DNA from: Acinetobacter sp. LoGeW2-3
GTDB taxonomy: Bacteria; Pseudomonadota; Gammaproteobacteria; Pseudomonadales; Moraxellaceae
Direction: 5' to 3'
Assembly (NCBI RefSeq): GCF_002688565.1
Contig: NZ_CP024011.1
Span: 2,542,001-2,606,000 of the forward strand
DNA: 64,000 bases
Positions 9,003 to 16,909 of this stretch are shown piece by piece. Positions within the stretch are counted from its first letter, which is position 1, and every line of letters starts with the position of its first letter. Under the pieces are notes generated by a model, which saw only the letters and a program-made list of their open reading frames with translations, searched no databases and was not told where the DNA came from. Both the position numbers and the translations under genes were made by a program.

Positions 9003-9782
9003 ATGCAGGATCTAGAGCTAACAACAATGATAAGTAATTGCTTAACAAGCAGTTCCAATTTGATAGCAGACTTGGTTCAACCTGCAATGACTTCATCTGA
9101 ACAGCTGATCCAAGCATTTAAAGACGTGGCAGAAAAACGCGCTCATACTGAAACGATTCATCATGTGATGTTGCTGGATCAATTTGATGCTTCACGACTC
9201 AGTTATGTCTTTAGCCCGCTGATATTATCCGTTTTAAAACACAAAACCATCTTTATCAGTCCAGCCAATGCTGAACTGCAACAGGTATTAGGAGAATATT
9301 TCCGGGTAGAAGCACTGCAACTAAAACATACGCAGGCTTTGCAAGAAATGGATATCTGTTTTAATTTAGCAGTTGATAGTTGTTCTGTGCAAGATTTACA
9401 GCGCTATGCCGTATTTAAAGCTTTACTCGATCCACATTGTAAGAGTCTGATTGTCATTGGAACTGAATTGGACAGTTCGCTAAAAATCTTAGTCGAATCA
9501 TTTGGTGTTCAAGTTATTCAGCAAAAATTGATGCAACAGCATTTCGATTTAACTGAAATCGAATTTAGAAAACTATTATGGAAAAGAAAAACTGATCCAG
9601 TGGCTGAAGTTTGTAAAGAGATCACGACTGCCAATATTGAACTGGTGACCCAGTTAAGTGGAATACAAAACTCAGATGCTGAGCGTTTGATTGATGACTT
9701 AATGTATAGCGAGCATCTATTTGAAAAAGTCTCTGTATTTGGAGAATTTACTGAGACTATCTACAAGCATCAGTTGAAATAA
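9003..9782 (+). CDS. Conserved-looking protein of unknown function
   Basis: A 259-residue soluble protein that I do not recognise. It has no signal peptide and no membrane segment. It looks alpha/beta in character: hydrophobic strands such as HVMLLDQF and TIFISPAN, then CKSLIVIGTEL, alternate with helices, and the C-terminal third is helical and charged. I place the start at ATG 9003, preceded by AAGGTG, rather than the TTG immediately before it. The gene has its own terminator and lies between the marR-MFS operon (divergent) and the nuclease gene (convergent). Nothing in its neighbours points to a function. Confidence 0.75.
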   Translation: MQDLELTTMISNCLTSSSNLIADLVQPAMTSSEQLIQAFKDVAEKRAHTETIHHVMLLDQFDASRLSYVFSPLILSVLKHKTIFISPANAELQQVLGEYFRVEALQLKHTQALQEMDICFNLAVDSCSVQDLQRYAVFKALLDPHCKSLIVIGTELDSSLKILVESFGVQVIQQKLMQQHFDLTEIEFRKLLWKRKTDPVAEVCKEITTANIELVTQLSGIQNSDAERLIDDLMYSEHLFEKVSVFGEFTETIYKHQLK

Positions 9783-9784
9783 AG

Positions 9785-9809
9785 AAAAGAGCCGAAAAGG
9801 CTCTTTTTT
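9785..9809 (+). terminator. Rho-independent terminator
   Basis: Stem AAAAGAGCC / GGCTCTTTT with a 5-base loop followed by a T run, directly after the unknown gene's stop codon. The A-rich left side may also serve the convergent nuclease gene. Confidence 0.85.
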
Positions 9810-9813
9810 ATGT

Positions 9814-10368
9814 TCAGGATTTTTTCTGTTTACGGTATACGCTTGGTCGTACTGGATGTGTACCACGCCAGAGACCTTTCTTATTTTTCTTGGCATTGCT
9901 TTGCAAGTTCATCAGATAGGAGAGGTGTTTCTTGTCACGGATATATTCTTCATAAACCCAAGCTGCACCACGCTTGATGAGTTCTTCATTGACATTTTTA
10001 CGACGTCGGTAAATGACACCGACGCAACGGCCATAACGGTCAATATCGGTAATTTGCACACGGATCAATCGATTCTTGATCATTTTGGCGACCAATTGCT
10101 GGGATTCCTTGCCATAGGCCTGGCTGGATTCCGGTGCATCCACATAGGCAAAGCGTAAGCGGGTTTCCGAACGACGGATATTGAAACGGTAGCAGGTGAG
10201 GGTATCGCCATCACTGACTGCTTTGACGCGACACCAGTATTTTTTTCCCTTTTTAAAAGGACGGAACAGTTCCTGCAAAAATACTACAAGTTTATGCAGC
10301 AAATAATAAGAGAAACACAAAGCCACAAGGCCAAGCACAATTTGCCAAGAAGTCGAGAGATGCAACAA
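9814..10368 (-). CDS. Membrane-anchored staphylococcal-nuclease-like (SNase) protein
   Basis: A 184-residue protein with one N-terminal hydrophobic segment (about residues 8-32), a basic linker, and an SNase (thermonuclease) OB-fold domain from about residue 45 to 165. The catalytic pattern is present: VSDGDTLTC, LRFAYVDAPESSQAYG (Arg, Asp and Glu) and DRYGRCVG. These are the calcium-binding and phosphate-contacting residues of the family, so activity on DNA or RNA is likely. The short anchor with the basic domain after it leaves the side of the membrane ambiguous. It is convergent with the gene at 9003. Its upstream region holds the TAGCCTAAGCAA repeats. Confidence 0.85.
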   Translation of the reverse strand: MLHLSTSWQIVLGLVALCFSYYLLHKLVVFLQELFRPFKKGKKYWCRVKAVSDGDTLTCYRFNIRRSETRLRFAYVDAPESSQAYGKESQQLVAKMIKNRLIRVQITDIDRYGRCVGVIYRRRKNVNEELIKRGAAWVYEEYIRDKKHLSYLMNLQSNAKKNKKGLWRGTHPVRPSVYRKQKKS

Positions 10369-10490
10369 AAGTAAAATCCAAAACTAGCGCAGTCAGACGA
10401 AGTAATAGCTGACTTAGAACGCTCATTTTAGAGCAAAGCGCTGTGGCATAAGGCTTTGTAACCGTTTGCATGGAGGTTTTTTAGGCAAAT

Positions 10491-10612
10491 AAAATAGCCT
10501 AAGCAATTGTCTAAAACTGAATTTCAATCTCTGAAAATTTCCCTTTTAAGACTTTTACAAATAGCCTAAGCAAAATTTAATATCTACTTATCAAAATAGC
10601 CTAAGCAAAAAT
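10491..10612. repeat. Three direct copies of a 15-base motif (minus-strand TTGCTTAGGCTATTT)
   Basis: The plus-strand core TAGCCTAAGCAA begins at 10495, 10562 and 10597, always with an A-rich flank before it, so spacing is 67 and 35 bases. The copy nearest the LysR gene contains that gene's stop codon. A fourth core copy lies at 3339-3350. The function is unknown. The repeats are too short and unevenly spaced to be a CRISPR array, and no cas genes are present. Confidence 0.6.
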
Positions 10613-11518
10613 TTTATTAATTTCACTTCTTAAAAATTGATGTCTTTTATTCTGTTGCAGTTCCTTATACCAATACATTCCCATATTTATTTTCGGCAGT
10701 TTTACAGGAACTTCAAAAATTTTCAGAATTTCATCAACATGCAGATGACTTAAAACATTTCTCGGGATGGTGAGCATTGCTGATGGATGCTGCTGCAAAA
10801 TTTGTAACGCCGTAGAGTAATGCTGGCAGCGTAAGAAAATTTGCCGGGATAATTGTTTACGGTTTAAATATAGATCTTCGACTAATACACCCGTACGGCG
10901 CGAAGATACACCAATATGTGGAGAGGCGAGATAACTTTTTTCTGTCACTTGTTGCTGTTGAGTACAGACCACAAATTCATCTTGATCAAGTAATTCAAAA
11001 TGGATTTTGTCTCCCAAAGACTGTTCCAGATCTACTACAAAATCCACTTGCTGTGTTGCAAGATCAGACACAATATTTTTCCGGTCCAGTTTAATACTCA
11101 TGAACTGGATATCCAGATTAAAACGCTGAAAATGTTCAATCAGTTTCGGTAGAATCATCGGTTCAATTTCATCATGTACAGCAATTTTCAAACTCTGCAC
11201 CATGCTTGGTTCAAACAGCTGGTGCTGCATCGAAATATTCTGAATCGTAATAAGAGCATGTTTAATTTGAGGGTAAATTTGATCTGCAAACGGCGTAGGC
11301 TGCATCTTGCTACCAGTCCGAACAAACAGATCATCCTGTAAATGCTGTCTAAGACGTTGTAAAGCATGACTGGCAGCAGACTGGGTAATCGACAATATTT
11401 GTGCAGCACGGGAAATGCTTTTCTGTTCAAAGATGGCGACAAAAAGTGGATATAAATTGATATCAATATGATGAAAACTGCGAATATCGATACTCTTTTT
11501 ATTATGAATCTGCTGCAT
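10601..11518 (-). CDS. LysR-family transcriptional regulator
   Basis: A 305-residue LysR regulator. The N-terminal winged helix is clear (about residues 20-80, with SISRAAQILSITQSAASHALQRLRQ and then FVRTGSKMQPTPFA), followed by the periplasmic-binding-protein-like effector domain. It is divergent from the acyl-CoA dehydrogenase operon across 91 bases, the usual geometry for a LysR activator of the neighbouring operon. TTATTCATAA (11543-11552) in the gap is a possible part of its site. The effector is unknown; an intermediate of the acyl-CoA pathway is the natural guess. The gene's last codons overlap the short repeat described separately. Confidence 0.9.
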   Translation of the reverse strand: MQQIHNKKSIDIRSFHHIDINLYPLFVAIFEQKSISRAAQILSITQSAASHALQRLRQHLQDDLFVRTGSKMQPTPFADQIYPQIKHALITIQNISMQHQLFEPSMVQSLKIAVHDEIEPMILPKLIEHFQRFNLDIQFMSIKLDRKNIVSDLATQQVDFVVDLEQSLGDKIHFELLDQDEFVVCTQQQQVTEKSYLASPHIGVSSRRTGVLVEDLYLNRKQLSRQIFLRCQHYSTALQILQQHPSAMLTIPRNVLSHLHVDEILKIFEVPVKLPKINMGMYWYKELQQNKRHQFLRSEINKIFA

Positions 11519-11609
11519 ATTGAACTATGGAATTAAATCATTTTATTCATAATAGATTTTGGGTTAAGGTCTTGTAAAGCAGAATAATCATATCCAGAGG
11601 GAAGTTGCC

Positions 11610-12851
11610 ATGTTTGAACTATCAGCACGTGCACAGGACTACGTCGAACGTACCAGCAAATTTATCAGAGATGAGATCGAACCGATTGAGGCAGATTTCT
11701 GGGCTAAAGTGCACGAACTGAATCAGGGCGGTGACTGGACTAAATGGCAATGGCCAGCAGAAATAGAAAATTTAAAAACGAAAGCCAAAGCAGCAGAGCT
11801 TTGGAACATGTTCTTACCTTGTCCTGATTTAGGTCAAGGTTTGTCAGTACAGGAATACGCACATATTGCTGAACTGACTGGACGTAGTCTCATCGCGCCA
11901 ACAGTATTTAACTGTAATGCGCCTGATAGTGGCAATATGGAAGTATTATGGCGTTATGGGTCTGATGAACAAAAACAACAATGGCTAATGCCACTTCTTG
12001 ATGGGAAAATTCGCTCAGTATTCTGTATGACCGAACCTGCTGTTGCCTCCAGCGATGCCACTAATATGCAGGCAACGGCGGTTATCGAAGGTGATGAAAT
12101 TGTTTTAAATGGCCGTAAATGGTGGTCATCTGGTCTAGGTGATCCCAATGCCAAGATCATTATTTTTATGGCACATACTCCGGACGAAACCAAAGACCGT
12201 CATCATCAACATTCCATGGTGCTAGTCCCAGTAGATACTGCAGGCGTGAAAATTGAACGCATGCTACCAGTCTTTGGTGACTACGATGCACCACATGGCC
12301 ACGGCGAAGTCAGTTTTGATAATGTCCGTGTGCCTGTCTCCAATTTCATTGGCGGTGCTGGTCAAGGTTTTGAAATTGCCCAGGGCCGTTTAGGCCCAGG
12401 TCGGATCCATCACTGTATGCGCTGCATCGGAGCGGCTGAAAAATCGCTGGAATTGATGATTGACCGTGGCATGAGCCGGACGGCGTTTGGCAAAGAAATT
12501 CTCAAACTTGGTGGCAATCTGGAACGTGTCGCAGAAGCACGAGTGGCGATTGACCAGGCTCGATTATTAACCTTGTATGCTGCTTATAAAATGGATACTT
12601 TAGGGAATATGGCGGCTTTAACAGAAATTTCTGCAATTAAAGTTGTGGCACCAAGTGTGCTGGAAAAAGTCGTAGATATGGCAATCCAGATTCATGGCGG
12701 TGCTGGAGTTTCCCGTGATACACCATTGACTGGTTTCTTTGCTCAGGCACGTGCGCTACGTTTGGCGGATGGTCCAGATGAAGTGCATAAAGGTATGATT
12801 GCAAAATTAGAACTGGCAAAACGTGGTTATAGTACGCGCCATAAAAAATAA
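11610..12851 (+). CDS. Acyl-CoA dehydrogenase, ACAD10/11-like
   Basis: FAD enzyme of 413 residues. Domain order is N-terminal helical (1-125), central beta (CMTEPAVASSDATNMQ near 145, GRKWWSSG near 175) and C-terminal helical (GRIHHCMRCIGAAEK, RTAFGKEI, QIHGGAGVSRDTPLTGFFAQARALRLADGPDEVH). The APH-like kinase downstream is typical of the ACAD10/11 branch, where kinase and dehydrogenase act together on 4-hydroxyacyl-CoA: phosphorylation, then elimination of phosphate and rearrangement. The start ATG follows AGAGGGA. It is the first gene of an operon under a divergent LysR regulator. The family call is secure; the 4-hydroxyacyl role is inferred from gene partnership. Confidence 0.92.
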   Translation: MFELSARAQDYVERTSKFIRDEIEPIEADFWAKVHELNQGGDWTKWQWPAEIENLKTKAKAAELWNMFLPCPDLGQGLSVQEYAHIAELTGRSLIAPTVFNCNAPDSGNMEVLWRYGSDEQKQQWLMPLLDGKIRSVFCMTEPAVASSDATNMQATAVIEGDEIVLNGRKWWSSGLGDPNAKIIIFMAHTPDETKDRHHQHSMVLVPVDTAGVKIERMLPVFGDYDAPHGHGEVSFDNVRVPVSNFIGGAGQGFEIAQGRLGPGRIHHCMRCIGAAEKSLELMIDRGMSRTAFGKEILKLGGNLERVAEARVAIDQARLLTLYAAYKMDTLGNMAALTEISAIKVVAPSVLEKVVDMAIQIHGGAGVSRDTPLTGFFAQARALRLADGPDEVHKGMIAKLELAKRGYSTRHKK

Positions 12852-12901
12852 GTTTTAAGTTTAAAGATATTTAGATCGTAGAAAGATTTTAAGGAAAAAT
12901 T

Positions 12902-14023
12902 ATGGCAGTCATTGATGTCGGTGGAAAAGTTCGTGAGGGTGAAGAACTGGATGTTCGCGCTGTAGGAAACTGGCTGATTGAACACGGTGAAAATATTGAA
13001 GGTCCGGTTGAAGTGACCCAATATTCTGGTGGTGCTTCGAACTGGACATATCGTCTGAAATATAGCAATGCTGATTTAATTCTACGTCGTCCACCAAAAG
13101 GCACTAAAGCCAAATCTGCACATGACATGGCGCGTGAGTATCATGTACAACATGCACTGGCTGATCATTATCCAGTTATTCCGGAAATGCTGCTGCTATG
13201 TCAGGATGAATCCGTGATCGGATGTGACTTCTATGTGATGAAACGCATTGAAGGCATTATTCCACGTGCCAATTTGCCTAAAGAGTTAAATTTTAGTGAA
13301 GCTCAGGTACGTGAACTGTGTATCAATGTCATTGATAAACTGATCGAGCTGCATCAAGTACCGTATCAAGGTACTGAACTGGAAAAAATAGGTAAAGGTG
13401 AAGGTTATTGCCGACGACAGGTAGAAGGTTGGGATAGTCGTTATGATAAAGCTAAAACCATTAATGTGCCTTCATTTAAATATGTACGTAACTGGCTCAA
13501 GGATAATATTCCTGCCGATTCCAAAACCTGTGTAATTCATAATGACTGGCGTTTTGATAATGTCATTCTGGATCCTAATAACCCAACACAGGTGATTGGT
13601 GTACTGGATTGGGAAATGGCAACGCTCGGTGATCCGTTGATGGATTTAGGTTCTGCTTTAGCATATTGGGTTGAAGAGACTGACAATGCCATTTTTAAAG
13701 CAACCCGCCGTCAACCTACTAATCTGAAAGGTATGTTCACCCGTAAGGAAGTGGTGGATTACTATCTGGAAAAAACTGGATTACAGCCTGAGAATTGGAC
13801 TTTCTATGAAGTATTTGGGGTTTTCCGTTTAGCCGTTATTGCCCAGCAGATCTATTACCGTTACTACCATAAGCAAACCAATAACCCAGCGTTTAAAGAT
13901 TTCTGGGTGGTGATTCATGCACTGCATATCCGTGCATTAAAGCTGATTGGTAAGCAGAAAATTGAAGCCAATGATCTGGCTCAGAAGTATATGAACAAAT
14001 TTAAAGAGTTAATGCCAAAATGA
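12902..14023 (+). CDS. APH-fold phosphotransferase, likely acyl-CoA-linked kinase (ACAD10/11 N-terminal type, LvaA-like)
   Basis: A 373-residue kinase of the aminoglycoside-phosphotransferase fold. The catalytic loop HNDWRFDN (213-220) holds the Asp base and Asn metal ligand, and DWE (236-238) is the Mg-binding DFG equivalent. The N-lobe contains YSGGASNWTYRL and ILRRPPKG. Despite the fold it is unlikely to confer antibiotic resistance: it sits 50 bases after an acyl-CoA dehydrogenase, the pairing seen as one polypeptide in animal ACAD10/11 and as separate genes (lvaA, lvaC) for levulinate breakdown in Pseudomonas putida. Phosphorylation of a 4-hydroxyacyl-CoA is therefore the best hypothesis. 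Its stop overlaps the next start (ATGA). Confidence 0.88.
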   Translation: MAVIDVGGKVREGEELDVRAVGNWLIEHGENIEGPVEVTQYSGGASNWTYRLKYSNADLILRRPPKGTKAKSAHDMAREYHVQHALADHYPVIPEMLLLCQDESVIGCDFYVMKRIEGIIPRANLPKELNFSEAQVRELCINVIDKLIELHQVPYQGTELEKIGKGEGYCRRQVEGWDSRYDKAKTINVPSFKYVRNWLKDNIPADSKTCVIHNDWRFDNVILDPNNPTQVIGVLDWEMATLGDPLMDLGSALAYWVEETDNAIFKATRRQPTNLKGMFTRKEVVDYYLEKTGLQPENWTFYEVFGVFRLAVIAQQIYYRYYHKQTNNPAFKDFWVVIHALHIRALKLIGKQKIEANDLAQKYMNKFKELMPK

Positions 14024-14718
14024 CCACCATTTACCTGATTCGACATGGCCAGGCATCTTTTGGGGCAGAAAGCTATGATCAACTTTCTCCCAATGGTGAA
14101 CTACAAGCCAAGTTACTCGGTCGCTATTTTGATTCTATTCTTAAGGAAGCACCGGTTGTGGTGGCTGGATCCATGCAGCGTCATCAGCAAACGGCGCAAC
14201 TTTGTTTAGATGAGTGTTTTCCTGAAAATGAAATCATCACGAACCCTGCCTGGAATGAGTTTAACCATACTCAGGTTTTTGCCAAATATGAGCCGCGATT
14301 TAATCAGCCAGAATTATTAAAGGAAGATGTTGCTCAGCATGCCAATCCACGAGCGTATTTAAGCAAAATCTTTGAAGGGGCGATTGAACGCTGGACGGGT
14401 GGAGATTATCACCATGAATATGAAGAATCTTGGCCAGATTTTAAAAACCGTGTCGAATCGGCATTGCAAGATCTATGCGATCAACTTTCTGAAAGTAAAC
14501 CACGTTATGCAGTAGTGTTTACTTCAGGTGGAGTAATTTCTGTAGCAGCAGGGAAAATTTTAGGCTTGAGCCCCAACAAAACCTTTGCCTTAAACTGGGC
14601 GATTGCTAATACCAGCATGACTACTTTACGCCTCGTGGGTAATGAACCACAGTTACTCAGTTTGAACGAGCATCATTTTATTAAAGCAAATCAACCAGAA
14701 TTACTCACTTGGATCTAA
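14020..14718 (+). CDS. Histidine phosphatase superfamily protein
   Basis: A 232-residue protein of the phosphoglycerate-mutase-like histidine phosphatase family. The N-terminal YLIRHGQASFG motif carries the nucleophilic His, and a second conserved region VVFTSGGVISVAAGK occurs near residue 170 where the family's catalytic His usually sits. Here that position is Gly-Gly rather than His, which makes catalysis less certain. Translation is coupled to the upstream kinase (4-base overlap). In an operon with a kinase and an acyl-CoA dehydrogenase it could hydrolyse a phosphorylated intermediate, but there is no direct evidence. Confidence 0.85.
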   Translation: MTTIYLIRHGQASFGAESYDQLSPNGELQAKLLGRYFDSILKEAPVVVAGSMQRHQQTAQLCLDECFPENEIITNPAWNEFNHTQVFAKYEPRFNQPELLKEDVAQHANPRAYLSKIFEGAIERWTGGDYHHEYEESWPDFKNRVESALQDLCDQLSESKPRYAVVFTSGGVISVAAGKILGLSPNKTFALNWAIANTSMTTLRLVGNEPQLLSLNEHHFIKANQPELLTWI

Positions 14719-14754
14719 ACGATTCGGAACAGAATAATTTTAAAGGAATAAAAA

Positions 14755-15498
14755 ATGGCGAAAACAATTCTAATTACCGGGGCAAGTTCAGGAATCGGTG
14801 CAGGTATGGCACGTGAATTTGCACAAAAAGGCTATAACCTGGCAATCTGCGCACGTCGTTTAGAACGTTTAGAGGCTTTAAAAGAAGAACTGGAAAGCCA
14901 GTATGGTATTCAGGTCATTGCCAAAACTTTGGATGTGACCAATTACGACCAAGTCTTTGAAGTATTTCGTGCCTTTAAGGAAGAGTTTGGCACGATTGAC
15001 CGGATTATTGTCAATGCAGGTGTCGGTAAAGGCCGTCGTATCGGTAAAGGTAATTTTGCCATCAATAAAGCCACAGTCGAAACCAACTTTATTTCTGCAC
15101 TGGCACAATGTGAAGCTGCAGTGGAAATTTTTCGTGCACAAAACTCAGGTCATCTAGTGATGATCTCTTCCATGAGTGCTATGCGGGGTATGCCAAAACA
15201 TCTGACAGCTTATGGTGCAAGCAAGGCAGGAGTGGCTCATTTGGCGGAAGGGATCCGTGCAGAATTAATTGATACACCAATTAAAGTGACGACGATCTTC
15301 CCGGGTTATATCCGTACCGAAATCAATGAAGGCGCAAACAAGCTGCCGTTTGAAGTGGATGAAAAAACCGGTTCACGTTTATTGGCTGCTGAAATTGAAA
15401 AAGCACCTGTCAAAGCCTATGTGCCAAAGTGGCCTTGGTTACCTTTAGGATTAGCCATGAAGGTATTGCCATTAAAACTCGTAAATAAACTAGGGTAA
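14755..15498 (+). CDS. Short-chain dehydrogenase/reductase (SDR)
   Basis: A 247-residue classical SDR with a Rossmann fold. TGASSGIGAGMA (residues 8-19) binds the cofactor, NAGVG follows near residue 90, the catalytic Ser lies in VMISSMSAMRG, and YGASK (about 155-159) gives the catalytic Tyr and Lys. The Arg residues after the second strand (CARRLERLE) suggest NADP(H). It is the last gene of the ACAD-kinase-phosphatase operon, 36 bases after the phosphatase, and ends in a terminator. An SDR is also present in the P. putida lva operon (lvaD), supporting a hydroxyacyl/oxoacyl redox role; the substrate is unproven. Confidence 0.9.
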   Translation: MAKTILITGASSGIGAGMAREFAQKGYNLAICARRLERLEALKEELESQYGIQVIAKTLDVTNYDQVFEVFRAFKEEFGTIDRIIVNAGVGKGRRIGKGNFAINKATVETNFISALAQCEAAVEIFRAQNSGHLVMISSMSAMRGMPKHLTAYGASKAGVAHLAEGIRAELIDTPIKVTTIFPGYIRTEINEGANKLPFEVDEKTGSRLLAAEIEKAPVKAYVPKWPWLPLGLAMKVLPLKLVNKLG

Positions 15499-15515
15499 TT
15501 CATCTTTGGAATAAT

Positions 15516-15541
15516 AAAAAAGCTCCAAATGGGGCTTTTTT
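15516..15541 (+). terminator. Rho-independent terminator of the ACAD-kinase operon
   Basis: A run of A, stem AGCTCC / GGGGCT (one T-G pair) with an AAAT loop, then six T residues, 18 bases after the SDR stop codon. Confidence 0.8.
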
Positions 15542-15680
15542 ACTTTTGGAATTGAAACATTCTGACTATAAAAATAAGAAAATAATATGTATGGAGATTG
15601 TTTTTTATACATATCACCATCCATTATGGTTTAGCATAGCTGATAGTTGGCGAATATCTGTTTTATAGGTTTATAAGTAA

Positions 15681-16022
15681 ATGAAAAAAATAGCTTTTAT
15701 TATTGCTATGTGGGTAATGGTAGTGCCAATTGCTCAAGCAGCATCTGATGAAAGAAAAATTCCAGACACGACCCGATTATGTGAGGGAAAAGGGCCGCAT
15801 GTAAAACTCACCACAAAAATAGATGGCCGTACTGTAAAAGGTTCATGTCAGATTGGCTTTAAACCTGTTCAAGCGAATGTATTAGATCATAAGGCCATGA
15901 ATGATCTAGCAGCACGAAATGCATGTAAAGGTAAAGCACGTGGTACGGTTATGGTCGTCAACGTAAATGGTAAACAGATATCAGGTAAATGTGATCTGAT
16001 TTTTAAAGGCAATAATCGTTAA
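15681..16022 (+). CDS. Small secreted protein of unknown function
   Basis: A 113-residue protein with a clear Sec signal peptide (MKKIAFIIAMWVMVVPIAQA, cleavage after AQA). The mature part of about 93 residues is basic and contains four Cys in two pairs (LCEGKG, GSCQIGF, NACKGK, GKCDLIF). The two halves share the pattern of an IDGR/VNGK strand followed by GSCQ/GKCD, suggesting a small disulfide-linked beta protein built from an internal duplication. No family is recognised. It is transcribed alone and is convergent with the LprI-like gene. Confidence 0.75.
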   Translation: MKKIAFIIAMWVMVVPIAQAASDERKIPDTTRLCEGKGPHVKLTTKIDGRTVKGSCQIGFKPVQANVLDHKAMNDLAARNACKGKARGTVMVVNVNGKQISGKCDLIFKGNNR

Positions 16023-16104
16023 TAAATATATTTAGCCATCAATTATTTCACTTCAAATAACTAACAGTCACTACGTCAAATGGATGGTTTTTTAATACGA
16101 ATGA

Positions 16105-16464
16105 CTAGAGATTTTCTTCAGCCAAATATGCCTTTAACTCTTGAGTACGTAACTTTGTTTTTTTAGTTAAACAGCTATTCAGTATAAGCGATTGAATTGA
16201 ACCGCCTTCATATGCAGAAGCTTCATATTTACAGTCGCTGTCTTTATATTTGATCCAATTTAACTGTACCGCTTTTACTTGGCTTTTTCGTGTATGATCT
16301 AATTTTACAGTATAAGCAGCATATACTTTATTCAATTCTTGATCAGCCTTCTTATATTCATTCATTGTACAAATATTAAGGTCTGTCTGATTGATATTAG
16401 GGTTGCATACTGCAAAAGCAGTACCACTACAAAATAATGCTGAAAGGAATAATGACTTTTTCAT
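16105..16464 (-). CDS. Secreted LprI-like (DUF1311) protein
   Basis: About 119 residues with a signal peptide (MKKSLFLSALFCSGTAFA). The mature part has the DUF1311 / lysozyme-inhibitor LprI pattern: NQTDLNICTMNEYKKADQELNKVYAAY, then VQLNWIKYKDSDCKYEAS and SCLTKKTKLRTQEL. Conserved Cys residues probably form disulfides. Family members bind lysozyme or act as periplasmic accessory proteins; the specific role here is unknown. I start at 16464, preceded by GGTGA at good spacing, rather than the upstream in-frame ATG at 16479, which is part of that ribosome-binding region. Confidence 0.8.
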   Translation of the reverse strand: MKKSLFLSALFCSGTAFAVCNPNINQTDLNICTMNEYKKADQELNKVYAAYTVKLDHTRKSQVKAVQLNWIKYKDSDCKYEASAYEGGSIQSLILNSCLTKKTKLRTQELKAYLAEENL

Positions 16465-16909
16465 AATTTTAATCACCATGAATGTTCTAAAACTTTTAAA
16501 AATAAATCCAGTTCTTTCACAAGTGAAACGAGCATGTTTCTATAGCTAGCTTGTAAGTTACTATGAATAAGATTAAATATTAATTAAAATTCAAAATGAT
16601 TCCTAGGAATTAAAATTTCATAGTTATTTAATATTATTTATTCGGAAATTTAAGGCTTTACTTCTATTGGTAAGCTTTCAACTCTATAAATCCTTAATTT
16701 AGAAACTGATATTTATATACAAAATTAGTGTATTTACTCAATTTTTAAAGGTGAATTGATTAAATTAAATACATGTTTAAGGAAGAAAAATTTATTTTGT
16801 AACAACTGCTGTTTTTCTAAACATCCTGCTTTAAAAACGGGAAATATCAACTTTTATTTTCTGTATTTTCCTTTAATGTACACCTGTCCATAAATTAAAG
16901 GTTGTACAT
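16465..16909. other. A+T-rich gene-free stretch with inverted repeat before the desaturase
   Basis: No coding frame was seen. It holds the promoters of the LprI-like gene (minus) and the desaturase (plus). At its right end ATGTACACC (16876-16884) and GGTTGTACAT (16900-16909) form an interrupted inverted repeat that abuts the desaturase ATG, a plausible repressor site. Confidence 0.5.

Noticed and set aside
10491..10612. Regularly recurring short repeats that could suggest a CRISPR array
   Set aside because: Repeats are only about 15 bases, spacing is 67 and 35 bases, one overlaps a stop codon, and no cas genes are nearby.
12902..14023. Aminoglycoside phosphotransferase, i.e. antibiotic resistance
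   Set aside because: The APH fold is shared by many kinases; its partner is an acyl-CoA dehydrogenase, and that pairing matches hydroxyacyl-CoA metabolism.
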